DNA of 64,000 nt from JBBQZP01 sp038207585 (GTDB lineage Bacteria > Pseudomonadota > Alphaproteobacteria > Rhodobacterales > Rhodobacteraceae), in NCBI GenBank assembly GCA_038207585.1, contig JBBQZP010000019.1, positions 16,286 to 80,285 of the forward strand, in the 5' to 3' direction. Each line of letters opens with the position of its first letter. The stretch's first letter is position 1. The notes beneath the pieces were generated by a model. The model had not been told where the DNA came from. It saw only the letters and a list, made by a program, of their open reading frames with translations, and did no database searches. The position numbers and the translations under genes were made by a program. Positions 15,305-24,295 of this stretch are shown in pieces.

Positions 15305-17725
15305 TCAGCCGCGCATCCGCGCGCCGTCGGCATCAAACAGCGGGTCTGTCACCAGAACTGCCGACCGACGTTCGCCCAGAATCTCGATCTCGACCGTCAG
15401 CCCGTCTTTTGCGCGGCCCGCAGGCAGGAAGCCCATCGCAACCGACTTGCCGGTGTGATGCGAATAGCCGCCCGAGGTGCAGAAACCGACAACCTCGCCG
15501 TCCAGCCAGATCGGCTCCCACGCCACCACATCGGCGTCTTTCGCGTCGACTATGAAATTGCACAACTGCCGTTTCGGACCGGAGGCCTTTTCCGCCATTG
15601 CAGGCGCCTTGCCGATCCAGTCGGCATCCTTGTTCCAGCGAATGAAGCGGTCCAACCCGGTTTCGCCCGGCGTATAATCCGGGCTGAACTCGCGCCCCCA
15701 CGACCCGAAGAACTTGTCCAGTCGCAGCGACATCATCGCCCGCATCCCGAAGGGACGCAGTCCCAGATCCTGCCCGGCGGCCCAGAGCGTATCCCACAGG
15801 TGGCGCACCGACATGTGGTCGCAGTAAATCTCATACCCCAGATCGGCAGTGTAGCTGACGCGCTGCACGATGCAGTTTGCCATACCTACCGTCATCCGCT
15901 TTACATCCATGAATCGGAACGCCTCGGCCGACACATCGGCCCGCGTCACCCGCGCCAGCAGTTCGCGCGCTTTCGGCCCCGCAATCTGGAACCCGGACCG
16001 CGCGTCCGAGATGTTTTCGACCATCACGCCCGGCTCCGCGTGTTGCTCGAACCAACGCCCGTGCCAGCCTTGCGCGCCGTAACTTGCGGTCACCTGAAAT
16101 TCCGTCTCAGACAGGCAGGACACGGTAAAATCGCCAATGATCTTGCCGCTTTCCGCCAGCATGGGCGTCAGGCTCAGCCGTCCTGGTTTGGGGATCAGCC
16201 CGGCCATGATCCGGTCCAGCCAGGCCCGCGCACCCACACCGATCACCCGATACTTGCCGAAATTCTGCACCTCGTTGATGCCGACACCGCCGCGCACGGC
16301 CGCCACTTCCTGCGCCGTCGCGTCCCACGCGTTTGATCGTTTGAAGCTTGGTTCCTCATACCGCGGTTGGCCGGGCAGGGCGTGGTAGTTCACCACCTCA
16401 AGCCCGTATTGTTGGCCCCAGACGGCGTTCATGCCATCGAAAACCTCATACATCGGAGTGGTGCGGAAGGGGCGGGCGGCGGGGCGTTCCTCGTTCGGAT
16501 AGCTGACCGAAAACCGCATCTGATAGTTCTCGATGACCTTAGGCACGGTGTAACCGGGGCTGGTCCAATTGCCAAAGCGGGCAACGTCAAAGCCGCGCGG
16601 GTCGCGTTCGACCTCGCCTTCAATCATCCACTGCGCCAGCGCCAGCCCCATGCCGCCGCCTTGGGAAAAGCCCGCCATCACGGCACAGGCCGACCAGTAG
16701 TTGCGCAACCCCGGCACCGGCCCGATCAGGGGGTTACCATCAGGGGCAAAGGTGAACGGCCCGTGGATCACCCGCTTGACACCCGTGCGTTCCAGCGCCG
16801 GAAAGCGCTTTTGCGCGAATTCGATGGAGTCTGCGATCTTGTCGTATTGTTCCTGGAACAACTCCTGCCCGAAATCCCATGGCGTGCCATCCAGCGACCA
16901 ACCCTCGCAGGGTTTCTCATAAAACCCGATGCAGAACCCGCGCCCTTCCTGCCGAAGATAGGATTCCCCACCGGGGTCCATCACATGCGGAAACTCGCGG
17001 CCCCCCCGTGCGACAATCTCGGGGATATCATCCGTCACCAGATACTGATGCGCCATCGGCAACAGGGGCAGATAAACCCCCGCCATGGCCCCCACTTCGC
17101 GCGCCCAAAGCCCACCCGCGTTGACCAGATGTTCGGCAATGATCGTGCCCTTTTCGGTGATCACCTGCCACGACCCATCGGCCATGGGATTGGTTTCCAA
17201 CACCCTGTTGTGCAGCACAATTTCCGCCCCGCCCATCTTGGCGGCCTTGGCATAGGCGTGGGTGGTCCCATAGGGATCAAGGTGGCCATCCAGCGGATCG
17301 TAAAGCGCCCCGATGATGCCTGCGGTATTCACCATACCATCGGTCATATCCTCCACCTCTTTCGGTGTCAGGATCGCGGTATCCAGCCCCATGTAGCGGT
17401 GCTTGGCGCGTTCTGCCTTCAACTGGTCGAACCGCTGCTGGTTGTCGGCCAATGTTATACCGCCGACATGATGAAGCCCGCAGGATTGCCCGGTGATCGC
17501 TTCCAGCTCCTTGTAAAGCCGTATCGTATAGCCCTGCAACGCGGCCATATTGGTGTCGCCGTTCAGCGTGTGAAACCCGCCCGCCGCATGCCAGGTCGAA
17601 CCCGATGTCAGTTCCGCCCGCTCGATCAGCATGACATCCGACCAGCCCAGCTTGGTCAGGTGATACAGCACTGAACAGCCGACGACACCGCCGCCGATGA
17701 CAACAACGCGAGTATGGGTTTTCAT
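15305..17725 (-). CDS. Dimethylglycine/sarcosine dehydrogenase-like flavoprotein (DAO + GcvT)
   Basis: 806 residues in the full-length architecture: an FAD-dependent amine oxidase domain (1-370, GGGVVG at 11-16), a linking FAO_M segment (about 375-430), and a folate-binding aminomethyltransferase GcvT domain with its C-terminal barrel (about 435-800). GSTWHAAG (H46) is where DMGDH-type enzymes attach FAD covalently. Family chemistry: oxidative N-demethylation, with the formaldehyde unit passed to tetrahydrofolate. Dimethylglycine, sarcosine or a related N-methyl compound are all possible substrates. It lies just downstream of a complete Liv-type ABC importer on the same strand, which argues that the importer brings in its substrate. 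Confidence 0.85.
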   Translation of the reverse strand: MKTHTRVVVIGGGVVGCSVLYHLTKLGWSDVMLIERAELTSGSTWHAAGGFHTLNGDTNMAALQGYTIRLYKELEAITGQSCGLHHVGGITLADNQQRFDQLKAERAKHRYMGLDTAILTPKEVEDMTDGMVNTAGIIGALYDPLDGHLDPYGTTHAYAKAAKMGGAEIVLHNRVLETNPMADGSWQVITEKGTIIAEHLVNAGGLWAREVGAMAGVYLPLLPMAHQYLVTDDIPEIVARGGREFPHVMDPGGESYLRQEGRGFCIGFYEKPCEGWSLDGTPWDFGQELFQEQYDKIADSIEFAQKRFPALERTGVKRVIHGPFTFAPDGNPLIGPVPGLRNYWSACAVMAGFSQGGGMGLALAQWMIEGEVERDPRGFDVARFGNWTSPGYTVPKVIENYQMRFSVSYPNEERPAARPFRTTPMYEVFDGMNAVWGQQYGLEVVNYHALPGQPRYEEPSFKRSNAWDATAQEVAAVRGGVGINEVQNFGKYRVIGVGARAWLDRIMAGLIPKPGRLSLTPMLAESGKIIGDFTVSCLSETEFQVTASYGAQGWHGRWFEQHAEPGVMVENISDARSGFQIAGPKARELLARVTRADVSAEAFRFMDVKRMTVGMANCIVQRVSYTADLGYEIYCDHMSVRHLWDTLWAAGQDLGLRPFGMRAMMSLRLDKFFGSWGREFSPDYTPGETGLDRFIRWNKDADWIGKAPAMAEKASGPKRQLCNFIVDAKDADVVAWEPIWLDGEVVGFCTSGGYSHHTGKSVAMGFLPAGRAKDGLTVEIEILGERRSAVLVTDPLFDADGARMRG

Positions 17726-17837
17726 GGCGACTCCTGTGCAGATTTGCGCCAGATTGGCCCCTCACCCACGGTTCGGGCATGCCCAACTGCGACAAATGAT
17801 GTCGCGAACGACCAACGTCCCGACTCCAGGCACTGGA

Positions 17838-17897
17838 CTTCATTTTTGCGAAAATACTCGCGGGGGTCCGGGGGGCGAGTCCCCCGGCGCTCGCAAC
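17838..17897 (-). repeat. Dispersed GAGTATTTTTGC repeat with GC-rich hairpin, copy 2
   Basis: Read on the minus strand: a hairpin CCGGGGG/CCCCCGG (17868-17887, inside TTGCGAGCGCCGGGGGACT), then GACCCCCGC, then the core GAGTATTTTCGCAAAAATGA. It fills the gap between livM and the dehydrogenase gene. It may attenuate or end transcription inside the cluster. Confidence 0.65.
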
Positions 17898-17907
17898 AGT
17901 CCCCATG

Positions 17908-19203
17908 CTACTTTTCCGGTATCAACCCGCGCGGGCTGAATCGCAGCACCAGAAGCAAAATCACGCCCAGCGTCAAAAGCCGCAGATGCGGCGCGCTGTC
18001 GATCAGATGGTCCTTAAGCGCCCCTGCGGGCAGACCCATAGTCACCAACCCCATGATCCCCGGACCCACACTTTCCACGATCAGCCACAGCCAGCCGATC
18101 AAAAGCCCGCCCAGCACAGCGCCCCAGTTGTTGCCCGACCCGCCGACGATGACCATCACCCAGACCAGAAAGGTGAACCGCAAGGGGTTATATGTCCCCG
18201 GTGTCAGTTGCGTATCCATCGACGTCATCATCGCGCCGGCAATCCCTACGACGGCAGACCCCAGAATGAAGATCTGCAAATGCCGCCGCGTGATATCCTT
18301 GCCCATCGCCGCCGCCGCCACCTCGTTATCCCGGATGGCGCGCATCATCCGGCCCCAAGGGCTTTTCAGCGCCAGTTCCGACAGCGTCAAAATCACCAGC
18401 AGAACCACCCCGAACAGCCCCGCATAAAGCAGTTTAACCAGCACCGACGACGCCGTGATTGGATCAAACCCCCAGCGCGTCGTCCAGTCCAGAAAGGTCG
18501 CACTTTGTTGCAGGTTCACCTCATAGGGCACCGGCCAGGGCCGGGGCAGGGAGATCACGTTTTTCACCCCCCGCGCCAGCCAGTCCTCGTTTTTCATGAC
18601 CGCGATGATGATCTCGGCAATGCCCAGCGTGGCAATCGCCAGATAATCCGACCGCAACCCGAGGGCCGTCTTGCCGATCGCCCACGCCGCAGCGGCGGCC
18701 AAAAGCCCGCCCACCGGCCATGCCAGCAGCGACGGCAGGCCAAGCCCGCCAAGGTTGCCGTATGTTGCGGGATCCAGTGCCTCAACCGCCTCGGCGGCTG
18801 GGTCGAAGACTGCGCGATAAAGGAAAAATCCGCCAACCAGAATGATCGTCAGCACCAACCCGCGCATCCTGCCCTTTGGCAGCCGCGCGTTGGCAAAAAT
18901 CGCGGCCCCGATGGTCGCGGCCCCCAACACAAGCCCCGCAAGAATACCCCAGCCTCCCGCAGCAAATGCCCCCGGCGATGGCTGCGCCGAGGTGATCACG
19001 ACCGCAAGCCCCCCTAGCGCCACAAACCCCATGATCCCGGTATTGAACAGGCCCGCAAAGCCCCATTGCATGTTCACGCCCAAGGCCATTATCGCGGAAA
19101 TCAGCGCCATGTTCAGGATCGACAGCGAAAGATTCCAGCTTTGGAACACGCCGGTGCCGACAAACAGCAGGGCGACGGCGGCGAAAAGAAGGGCGTTCTT
19201 CAT
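17908..19203 (-). CDS. livM: Liv-type ABC transporter permease (LivM family)
   Basis: 431 residues, longer than E. coli LivM because of extra N-terminal helices and a loop around 85-130. About ten hydrophobic segments are visible. The core MQWGFAGLFNTGIMGFVALGG and the cytoplasmic coupling loop MMRAIRDNEVAAAAMGKD, which contacts the ATPases, are classic LivM marks. ATG overlaps the livH stop (ATGA). Gene symbol follows the family; the actual substrate need not be a branched-chain amino acid given the demethylating flavoprotein that follows. Confidence 0.88.
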   Translation of the reverse strand: MKNALLFAAVALLFVGTGVFQSWNLSLSILNMALISAIMALGVNMQWGFAGLFNTGIMGFVALGGLAVVITSAQPSPGAFAAGGWGILAGLVLGAATIGAAIFANARLPKGRMRGLVLTIILVGGFFLYRAVFDPAAEAVEALDPATYGNLGGLGLPSLLAWPVGGLLAAAAAWAIGKTALGLRSDYLAIATLGIAEIIIAVMKNEDWLARGVKNVISLPRPWPVPYEVNLQQSATFLDWTTRWGFDPITASSVLVKLLYAGLFGVVLLVILTLSELALKSPWGRMMRAIRDNEVAAAAMGKDITRRHLQIFILGSAVVGIAGAMMTSMDTQLTPGTYNPLRFTFLVWVMVIVGGSGNNWGAVLGGLLIGWLWLIVESVGPGIMGLVTMGLPAGALKDHLIDSAPHLRLLTLGVILLLVLRFSPRGLIPEK

Positions 19204-20210
19204 GTCGACTTCCCCCCGAAAATGCCCGTCGGTCGGAACAGCAGCACCACGATCAGAATGGTGAAACTGACCGCCAGCTTGTAATCGGTGGACAGCAGTT
19301 GCAGCAGATTATCCGGCGCCCAGCTTTCCGGCACCAGATAGGTCACGACCTTTTTCCAGGCATAGGTCACAAAGACCTCGCTGAAGGCGATGACAAACCC
19401 GCCGATGATGGCACCGATCGGGCTGCCCAGACCGCCGACGATGGCGGCGGCAAAGATCGGCAACAAAAGCTGGAAATAGACGAAGGGTTTGAAGGATTTA
19501 TCCAAACCGTACAGCACCCCGGCAATCGTCGCCAAAGCCGCCACGATGATCCATGTCACCGCCACCACGCGGTCGGGGTTGATGCCCGACAGCAACGCCA
19601 GATCCTCGTTATCGGAAAAAGCGCGCATGGATTTCCCGGTGCGGGTCTTGTTCAGAAACCAGAACATCAGCGCCACGACAACCACCGCCGTGGCCACAGT
19701 CACCGCCTGTGTGGTTTTGATTGCAAGCCCTTCCTGCAACCCGGTCCACTCCTTGAACTCGCCCGCCGTGATGACAAACCGCGCGCCATCGGCGAAATCC
19801 TGATCCTGCACGCCGATGATCAGACGGGTGACACCGTTCATGATGAAGGTCACACCCAATGACACGATTACGAAAATCGTCGAAACGGCGCGTTTCTGGC
19901 GGTAGAACCGATACACCACGCGGTCCGTCGCCAATAAGAACGCCGCCGTGATCGCAATCGCAAAGGGCAGGGCCAGCAGGGCTGTCGGCAGTGGGCCAAA
20001 GCTGATGCCGTGGCTTTGGAACCACCATGTCAGCAGGATCGTCCACATCGTCCCGAACGCCATCGTGTCGCCATGCGCAAAGTTCGAAAACCGCAGGATC
20101 GAATAGATCAGCGTGACGCCCAACGCGCCGATAGCAAGCTGCGCGCCGTAAGCCAGACCGGGCACAAAAACGAAATTGGTGAACGCAACCAGGGCGTTAA
20201 GCATATTCAC
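19200..20210 (-). CDS. livH: Liv-type ABC transporter permease (LivH family)
   Basis: 336 residues with eight or so membrane helices. LIYSILRFSNFAHGDTMAFG near residue 33 is the conserved LivH motif and MRAFSDNEDLALLSGINPD the ATPase-coupling loop. It forms a heterodimer with LivM. Lies 3 bp downstream of livF, and its stop overlaps the start of livM. Part of the livK-G-F-H-M run. Confidence 0.9.
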   Translation of the reverse strand: MNMLNALVAFTNFVFVPGLAYGAQLAIGALGVTLIYSILRFSNFAHGDTMAFGTMWTILLTWWFQSHGISFGPLPTALLALPFAIAITAAFLLATDRVVYRFYRQKRAVSTIFVIVSLGVTFIMNGVTRLIIGVQDQDFADGARFVITAGEFKEWTGLQEGLAIKTTQAVTVATAVVVVALMFWFLNKTRTGKSMRAFSDNEDLALLSGINPDRVVAVTWIIVAALATIAGVLYGLDKSFKPFVYFQLLLPIFAAAIVGGLGSPIGAIIGGFVIAFSEVFVTYAWKKVVTYLVPESWAPDNLLQLLSTDYKLAVSFTILIVVLLFRPTGIFGGKST

Positions 20211-20213
20211 AGG

Positions 20214-20924
20214 TCAGCCCCCCAGAAACGTGCGGCGCACGTCGTCGTCGGCCAGAAGGGCCGCCCCGGTGTCGGTATAGCGGTTGGCGCCTTGGACAAG
20301 GACATAGCCCTTGTCGGCAATCTCCAGCGCCTGTCGCGCGTTCTGTTCGACCATCAGAATACAGATGCCGGTGCGCGCGACCTCGATGATGCGGTCGAAC
20401 AACTCGTCCATCACGATGGGCGAGACACCTGCGGTGGGTTCATCCAGCATCAGCACCTTGGGCTGGGTCATCAGCGCGCGACCCACGGCTACTTGCTGGC
20501 GCTGCCCGCCCGACAATTCGCCCGCCGCCTGATGCCGCTTGTCGCGCAAGATCGGGAACAGGTGGTAGATCTGCTCCATCGTCACGCGGATGTCGTCACG
20601 ACGCAGGAACGCGCCCATTTCAAGGTTCTCCTCGACCGTCAGCGAGGTGAAGATGTTCTGCGTCTGGGGCACAAAGGCCATTCCCTTGGCGACGCGGGCT
20701 TGCGGGGTCAGGTTCGTGATATCCTCGCCGTTCAGCCGCACCGCGCCCTTGCGCAGGCCCAGCATCCCGAACACCGCCTTCATCGCGGTGGATTTGCCAG
20801 CACCATTGGGGCCGACAATCACGGCGATCTGGCCCTTTTCCACCGCAATCGTGCAGTCGTGCAGAATGTCGGTGGCTCCGTAACCGCCGGTCATTGCGTC
20901 GCCGATGAGATAGGGTTCAGCCAT
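20214..20924 (-). CDS. livF: Liv-type ABC transporter ATPase (LivF family)
   Basis: 236 residues, normal for LivF. Walker A GPNGAGKST, signature LSGGQRQQVAVGRAL, Walker B VLMLDEPTAGVSP and the switch His in MVEQNAR-type context (here Q-N replaces the usual H-loop, typical of LivF). Starts 8 bp inside the 3' end of livG, so the two ATPases are translationally coupled and would form the heterodimeric motor. Confidence 0.9.
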   Translation of the reverse strand: MAEPYLIGDAMTGGYGATDILHDCTIAVEKGQIAVIVGPNGAGKSTAMKAVFGMLGLRKGAVRLNGEDITNLTPQARVAKGMAFVPQTQNIFTSLTVEENLEMGAFLRRDDIRVTMEQIYHLFPILRDKRHQAAGELSGGQRQQVAVGRALMTQPKVLMLDEPTAGVSPIVMDELFDRIIEVARTGICILMVEQNARQALEIADKGYVLVQGANRYTDTGAALLADDDVRRTFLGG

Positions 20925-21699
20925 GGGCTACGACCTTGTTCTTCAGCCCGGTGCCCAGATAGGCCTCGATCACCCGCTCGTCGTTCTTCACCTCGTCCGC
21001 GGTGCCTTGCGCCAGCACGCGGCCCTCGGCCATCACGATGACGGGGTTGCACAGGCGGGCGATGAAATCCATGTCATGTTCGATCACGCAAAACGTATAG
21101 CCGCGTTCGCGGTTCAGGCGGATGATGGCATCGCCTATGGTGTTCAGGAGGGTGCGGTTCACACCGGCGCCGACCTCATCCAGAAAGACGATCTTGGCAT
21201 CGACCATCATCGTGCGGCCCAGTTCCAGAAGTTTTTTCTGCCCGCCCGAGATGTTGGCGGCCTTTTCTTCGGCCAGATGGCTGATGGTTAGAAAATCCAG
21301 CACCTCAAGCGCCTTTTCCCGCAACGCGCGGTCTTCTTCCGCAATCGCGCGGCGACGGAACCATGTGTTCCAGATCGACTCGCCCAGTTGTGCGGGCGGC
21401 ACCATCATCAGGTTTTCCAGAACCGTCATTGAGCCGAATTCATGCGCAATCTGAAAGGTGCGCAGCAGCCCCTTGTGGAAAAGCTGATGCGGCGGCAATC
21501 CGGTGATATCTTCGCCGTCCATGATCACCCGGCCCGAAGTCGGCGGCAGTCGCCCGGCAATCACATTGAAAAGGGTGGTTTTTCCGGCACCATTGGGGCC
21601 GATCAGCCCGGTGATGGAGCCCGTCTCGATCCGGATCGAGGTGCCGTCAACAGCGTGAAAGCCGCCGAAATGCTTGTGCAGGTTTTCGACTGCAATCAT
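20917..21699 (-). CDS. livG: Liv-type ABC transporter ATPase (LivG family)
   Basis: 260 residues. Walker A GPNGAGKTT, signature ISGGQKKLLELGR, Walker B IVFLDEVGAGVN and H-loop VIEHDMDF are all present. The residue after the Walker B Glu is Val instead of the usual Pro, and the signature begins Ile instead of Leu; both are mild departures seen in subgroups of this family. 94 bp separate it from the binding-protein gene upstream. Confidence 0.88.
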   Translation of the reverse strand: MIAVENLHKHFGGFHAVDGTSIRIETGSITGLIGPNGAGKTTLFNVIAGRLPPTSGRVIMDGEDITGLPPHQLFHKGLLRTFQIAHEFGSMTVLENLMMVPPAQLGESIWNTWFRRRAIAEEDRALREKALEVLDFLTISHLAEEKAANISGGQKKLLELGRTMMVDAKIVFLDEVGAGVNRTLLNTIGDAIIRLNRERGYTFCVIEHDMDFIARLCNPVIVMAEGRVLAQGTADEVKNDERVIEAYLGTGLKNKVVAHG

Positions 21700-21793
21700 G
21701 CCAAATCTGTTCCCCGTCGCGCCCGTGGGTTCATGCCCGTGGGTCGTTGAAAGCTGCGGCCCGGAGGATATCCGGGCCGCGCCTGATCAGTCC

Positions 21794-22978
21794 TTAGCGG
21801 AACTTGATCGTCTCGTACTTGCCGCCCTTGATCTCGAACTCGCGGTAGCGTCCGGCGCTTTCGCCCGGCCCGATCAGTTCGACCGCCGAGCCGCCTTCAT
21901 AGTCGATATCGACGCCGTCCTTGATCAACTGCAGGCCCTTGGCGATTTCGCCGGGATAGATCTTCTCGCCGGGTGCGTTGGCCACTTCCAGAACCTTGGC
22001 CTTGTAATCGGCCGGGTTGGCCGATCCTGCTGCCTGCATCGCGAGCGCGAAAAGGGCCGCCGCATCATAGCTTTCGGTCGAATAGGGCGAGGTTGAATCA
22101 AAGCCCGCTGCCGTGGCCATCGTGGCCAGCGTCTTGCTGCCTTCGCTGTCGGATTGCGCGACCTGACCGTAAGATCCGTCAAGGCCCGGTCCGATAGCGA
22201 TGGGCAGGTTGTCACCGACCATGCCGCCCGGCAAACCGAAGGTCGTATAGGCCCCGGTATCGAGCGACGCCTGAATGATGCCCTTGCCGCCCTGATCCAG
22301 ATAGCCTGCCACGACCAACAGATCGCCGCCCGCTGCCGCCAAAGCTGCCACTTCGGCCGAATAGTCGGCCTTGCCGTCTTCGTGGCTGGCGTTGATCGTG
22401 ACCTTGCCGCCCTTGGCTTCGAACGCGCTGGCAATGGCGTCAGACAGACCCTTGCCATAGTCGTTGTTGGTGTAGGTCATTGCGATCGACTTCACGCCCT
22501 TTTCAGTCAGGATGTCGGCCATGATCTCACCCTCGCGCGCATCCGACGGTGCGGTGCGGAAAAAGAGGCCGTCATCTTCGGCCGAGGTCAGCGCTGGCGA
22601 CGTGGCCGAGGGCGAGATCATCACGATTCCGTTCGGGCGCGCGACGTTTTGCAGAACCGCGCCGGTCACACCCGAGCAGTCGGCCCCGACGATGCCTTTG
22701 ACACCTTCGGCCGTGATCAGACGTTCGCCCGCCGCTGTTGCCGCTGCGGAATCGATGCAGGTGCTGTCGGCCTTGGCAATCGACATCGTGTCGCCGTTCA
22801 GAAAGATGCCGGACTCGTTGACTTCCTTGACCGCAAGCTCAACGCCGCCCGTCATATTGCCGGTCAGCGATTCAATCGGGCCGGTGTAGCCGAACAGAAC
22901 CCCCAGCTTCACCTCTTCGGCCGAGGCCATTCCCGTCATCAGTACAGTGGCCGTTGTGGCCAGAAGCAGTTTTTTCAT
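21794..22978 (-). CDS. livK: ABC transporter substrate-binding protein (LivJ/LivK family)
   Basis: 394 residues. MKKLLLATTATVLMTGMASA is a Sec signal peptide, cleaved after ASA. The mature protein has the type I periplasmic-binding fold of Leu/Ile/Val- and amide-binding proteins, with VKLGVLFGYTGPIESLTGNM at its start. GGGAG lies 8 bp before the ATG at 22978. Ligand specificity cannot be read by eye; the downstream dimethylglycine-dehydrogenase-like gene suggests a methylated amino acid or betaine-like compound. It is the first structural gene after the glxA-type regulator on the same strand. Confidence 0.88.
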   Translation of the reverse strand: MKKLLLATTATVLMTGMASAEEVKLGVLFGYTGPIESLTGNMTGGVELAVKEVNESGIFLNGDTMSIAKADSTCIDSAAATAAGERLITAEGVKGIVGADCSGVTGAVLQNVARPNGIVMISPSATSPALTSAEDDGLFFRTAPSDAREGEIMADILTEKGVKSIAMTYTNNDYGKGLSDAIASAFEAKGGKVTINASHEDGKADYSAEVAALAAAGGDLLVVAGYLDQGGKGIIQASLDTGAYTTFGLPGGMVGDNLPIAIGPGLDGSYGQVAQSDSEGSKTLATMATAAGFDSTSPYSTESYDAAALFALAMQAAGSANPADYKAKVLEVANAPGEKIYPGEIAKGLQLIKDGVDIDYEGGSAVELIGPGESAGRYREFEIKGGKYETIKFR

Positions 22979-23063
22979 TTTTAACTCCCATGTCGGACAA
23001 AAATCCTGTGGCAAGGCTAAAGCGGGCCGTTCCAAAAGAAAAGCGTCTAATATCACGGAAATT

Positions 23064-23098
23064 GCGTCAGTCTGGCGGTTCACGCAGTTGTTGACGCA
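23064..23098 (-). promoter_or_regulatory. Candidate operator upstream of livK
   Basis: On the minus strand two near-identical 9-mers lie 12 bp apart, TGCGTCAAC (23098-23090) and TGCGTGAAC (23086-23078), and an inverted copy TGACGCA ends at 23064. The site is about 90-120 bp upstream of the livK start and just downstream of the regulator gene. AraC-family proteins bind direct repeats, though usually with about 21-bp spacing, so this assignment is tentative. Confidence 0.35.
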
Positions 23099-23129
23099 TG
23101 GGCAGGTTTGCCGTGCCGGGGGCCTGCGG

Positions 23130-24149
23130 TCAGATTGACAATCGCGCCACGCTGGCAATCGCACTTTGCGTGCCGCGTTCGCGGTAGGGCGTCGTGTTGT
23201 AATGCGCGCGGTAGCATTTTGAGAAATGCGACGGGCTGGCAAAACCGCAGGCAAGTGCCACGTTGATGACACTCATATCGGTCTGCATCAGCAGGTTGCG
23301 GGCCTTTTGCAGGCGCAACTCCATGTAATAGCGTTTTGGGCTGCGGTTCAGATAGCGGCTGAACAGACGCTCCAACTGGCGGGTTGACATGCCGACCTCT
23401 TCGGCAAGATCGGCGGGTGACATCGGGTCTTCGATGTTGCCCTCCATCATCTGGATGACTTGGCTCAGTTTCGGGTGGCGCACACCGATCCGGGTCGGGA
23501 TCGACAAGCGCTGGGTATCCTGATCGGTGCGGATGGTGGAATAGATCAACTGGTCGGCCACGGTGTTGGCAAGGTCCGCCCCATGGTCGGCGGCGATGAT
23601 TTTCAGCATCATATCCAGCGACGCGGTGCCGCCCGCTGTGGACAAACGGTTGCCGTCGATCACGAAGATCGACTTGGTCAGCTTGACCTCCTCGAACTCC
23701 TCAAGAAACCCATCCTGATTTTCCCAGTGGATCGTCGCCTTTCGCCCGTCCAGCAGGCCGGCCTTGGCCACAGTATAGGCCCCGGTGCAAAGCCCGCCGA
23801 TGGTGATGCCGCGCCGCGCCTCGCGCCGCAGCCATGAGATGACGGGCTTGGTCGATGCGCGCTGCACGTCGATGCCGCCGCAGACCAGAACGGTATCTTC
23901 GCGGTCAATCTCATCCAGCCCGATATCCAGCGCGAAGGATGCGCCGTTCGAACACGTTGCCGACACGCCGCCGTCGCCCGCAAGGATCCAGGTATAAATC
24001 GTGTGCCCTGCGACCCGGTTGGCGATCCGAAGAGGTTCGATGGCACCCGCGAACGACAGCATCGTGAACCGGTCAAGCAGCAGGAACACGAACCGCTTTG
24101 GTGCGGTTTCCTTGATGATGTGCATGGCCTTCTGGGCCGGAATGGACAT
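23130..24149 (-). CDS. GlxA family transcriptional regulator (DJ-1/PfpI + AraC HTH)
   Basis: 339 residues. The N-terminal 190 residues have a class I glutamine-amidotransferase-like (DJ-1/PfpI) fold, with the nucleophile-elbow region GGLCTGAYTVAKAGLLDGR; the C-terminal 100 are an AraC double helix-turn-helix (SPADLAEEVGMSTRQLERLF and NVALACGFASPSHFSKCYRA). This architecture is shared with GbdR, SouR and CdhR, which sense glycine betaine/dimethylglycine, sarcosine and carnitine. It lies upstream of livK on the same strand and probably controls the transporter-dehydrogenase cluster. Start at 24149 (MSIPAQKAMH); M at codon 9 is an alternative. Confidence 0.87.
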   Translation of the reverse strand: MSIPAQKAMHIIKETAPKRFVFLLLDRFTMLSFAGAIEPLRIANRVAGHTIYTWILAGDGGVSATCSNGASFALDIGLDEIDREDTVLVCGGIDVQRASTKPVISWLRREARRGITIGGLCTGAYTVAKAGLLDGRKATIHWENQDGFLEEFEEVKLTKSIFVIDGNRLSTAGGTASLDMMLKIIAADHGADLANTVADQLIYSTIRTDQDTQRLSIPTRIGVRHPKLSQVIQMMEGNIEDPMSPADLAEEVGMSTRQLERLFSRYLNRSPKRYYMELRLQKARNLLMQTDMSVINVALACGFASPSHFSKCYRAHYNTTPYRERGTQSAIASVARLSI

Positions 24150-24295
24150 GGGGCGACCTGTATGCGTCGTTTCTGTGACTTGGATACAGTAATTGGAGCG
24201 CCCCACAAGAGGCGCTTTTGCCTTTCGCCCTTTGCAAGCGGGCTGCAATTCCCTATACCGCCCCCGATAATCGCTTTGTGACGAAAAGGTGAGCC

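Noticed and set aside
16367..17674. 435-codon plus-strand frame
   Set aside because: Antisense of the dimethylglycine dehydrogenase-like gene, no family similarity.
17905..21041. Long plus-strand frames opposite livM, livH, livF and livG
   Set aside because: Shadows of well-supported transporter genes; high Arg/Pro/His content typical of antisense frames.
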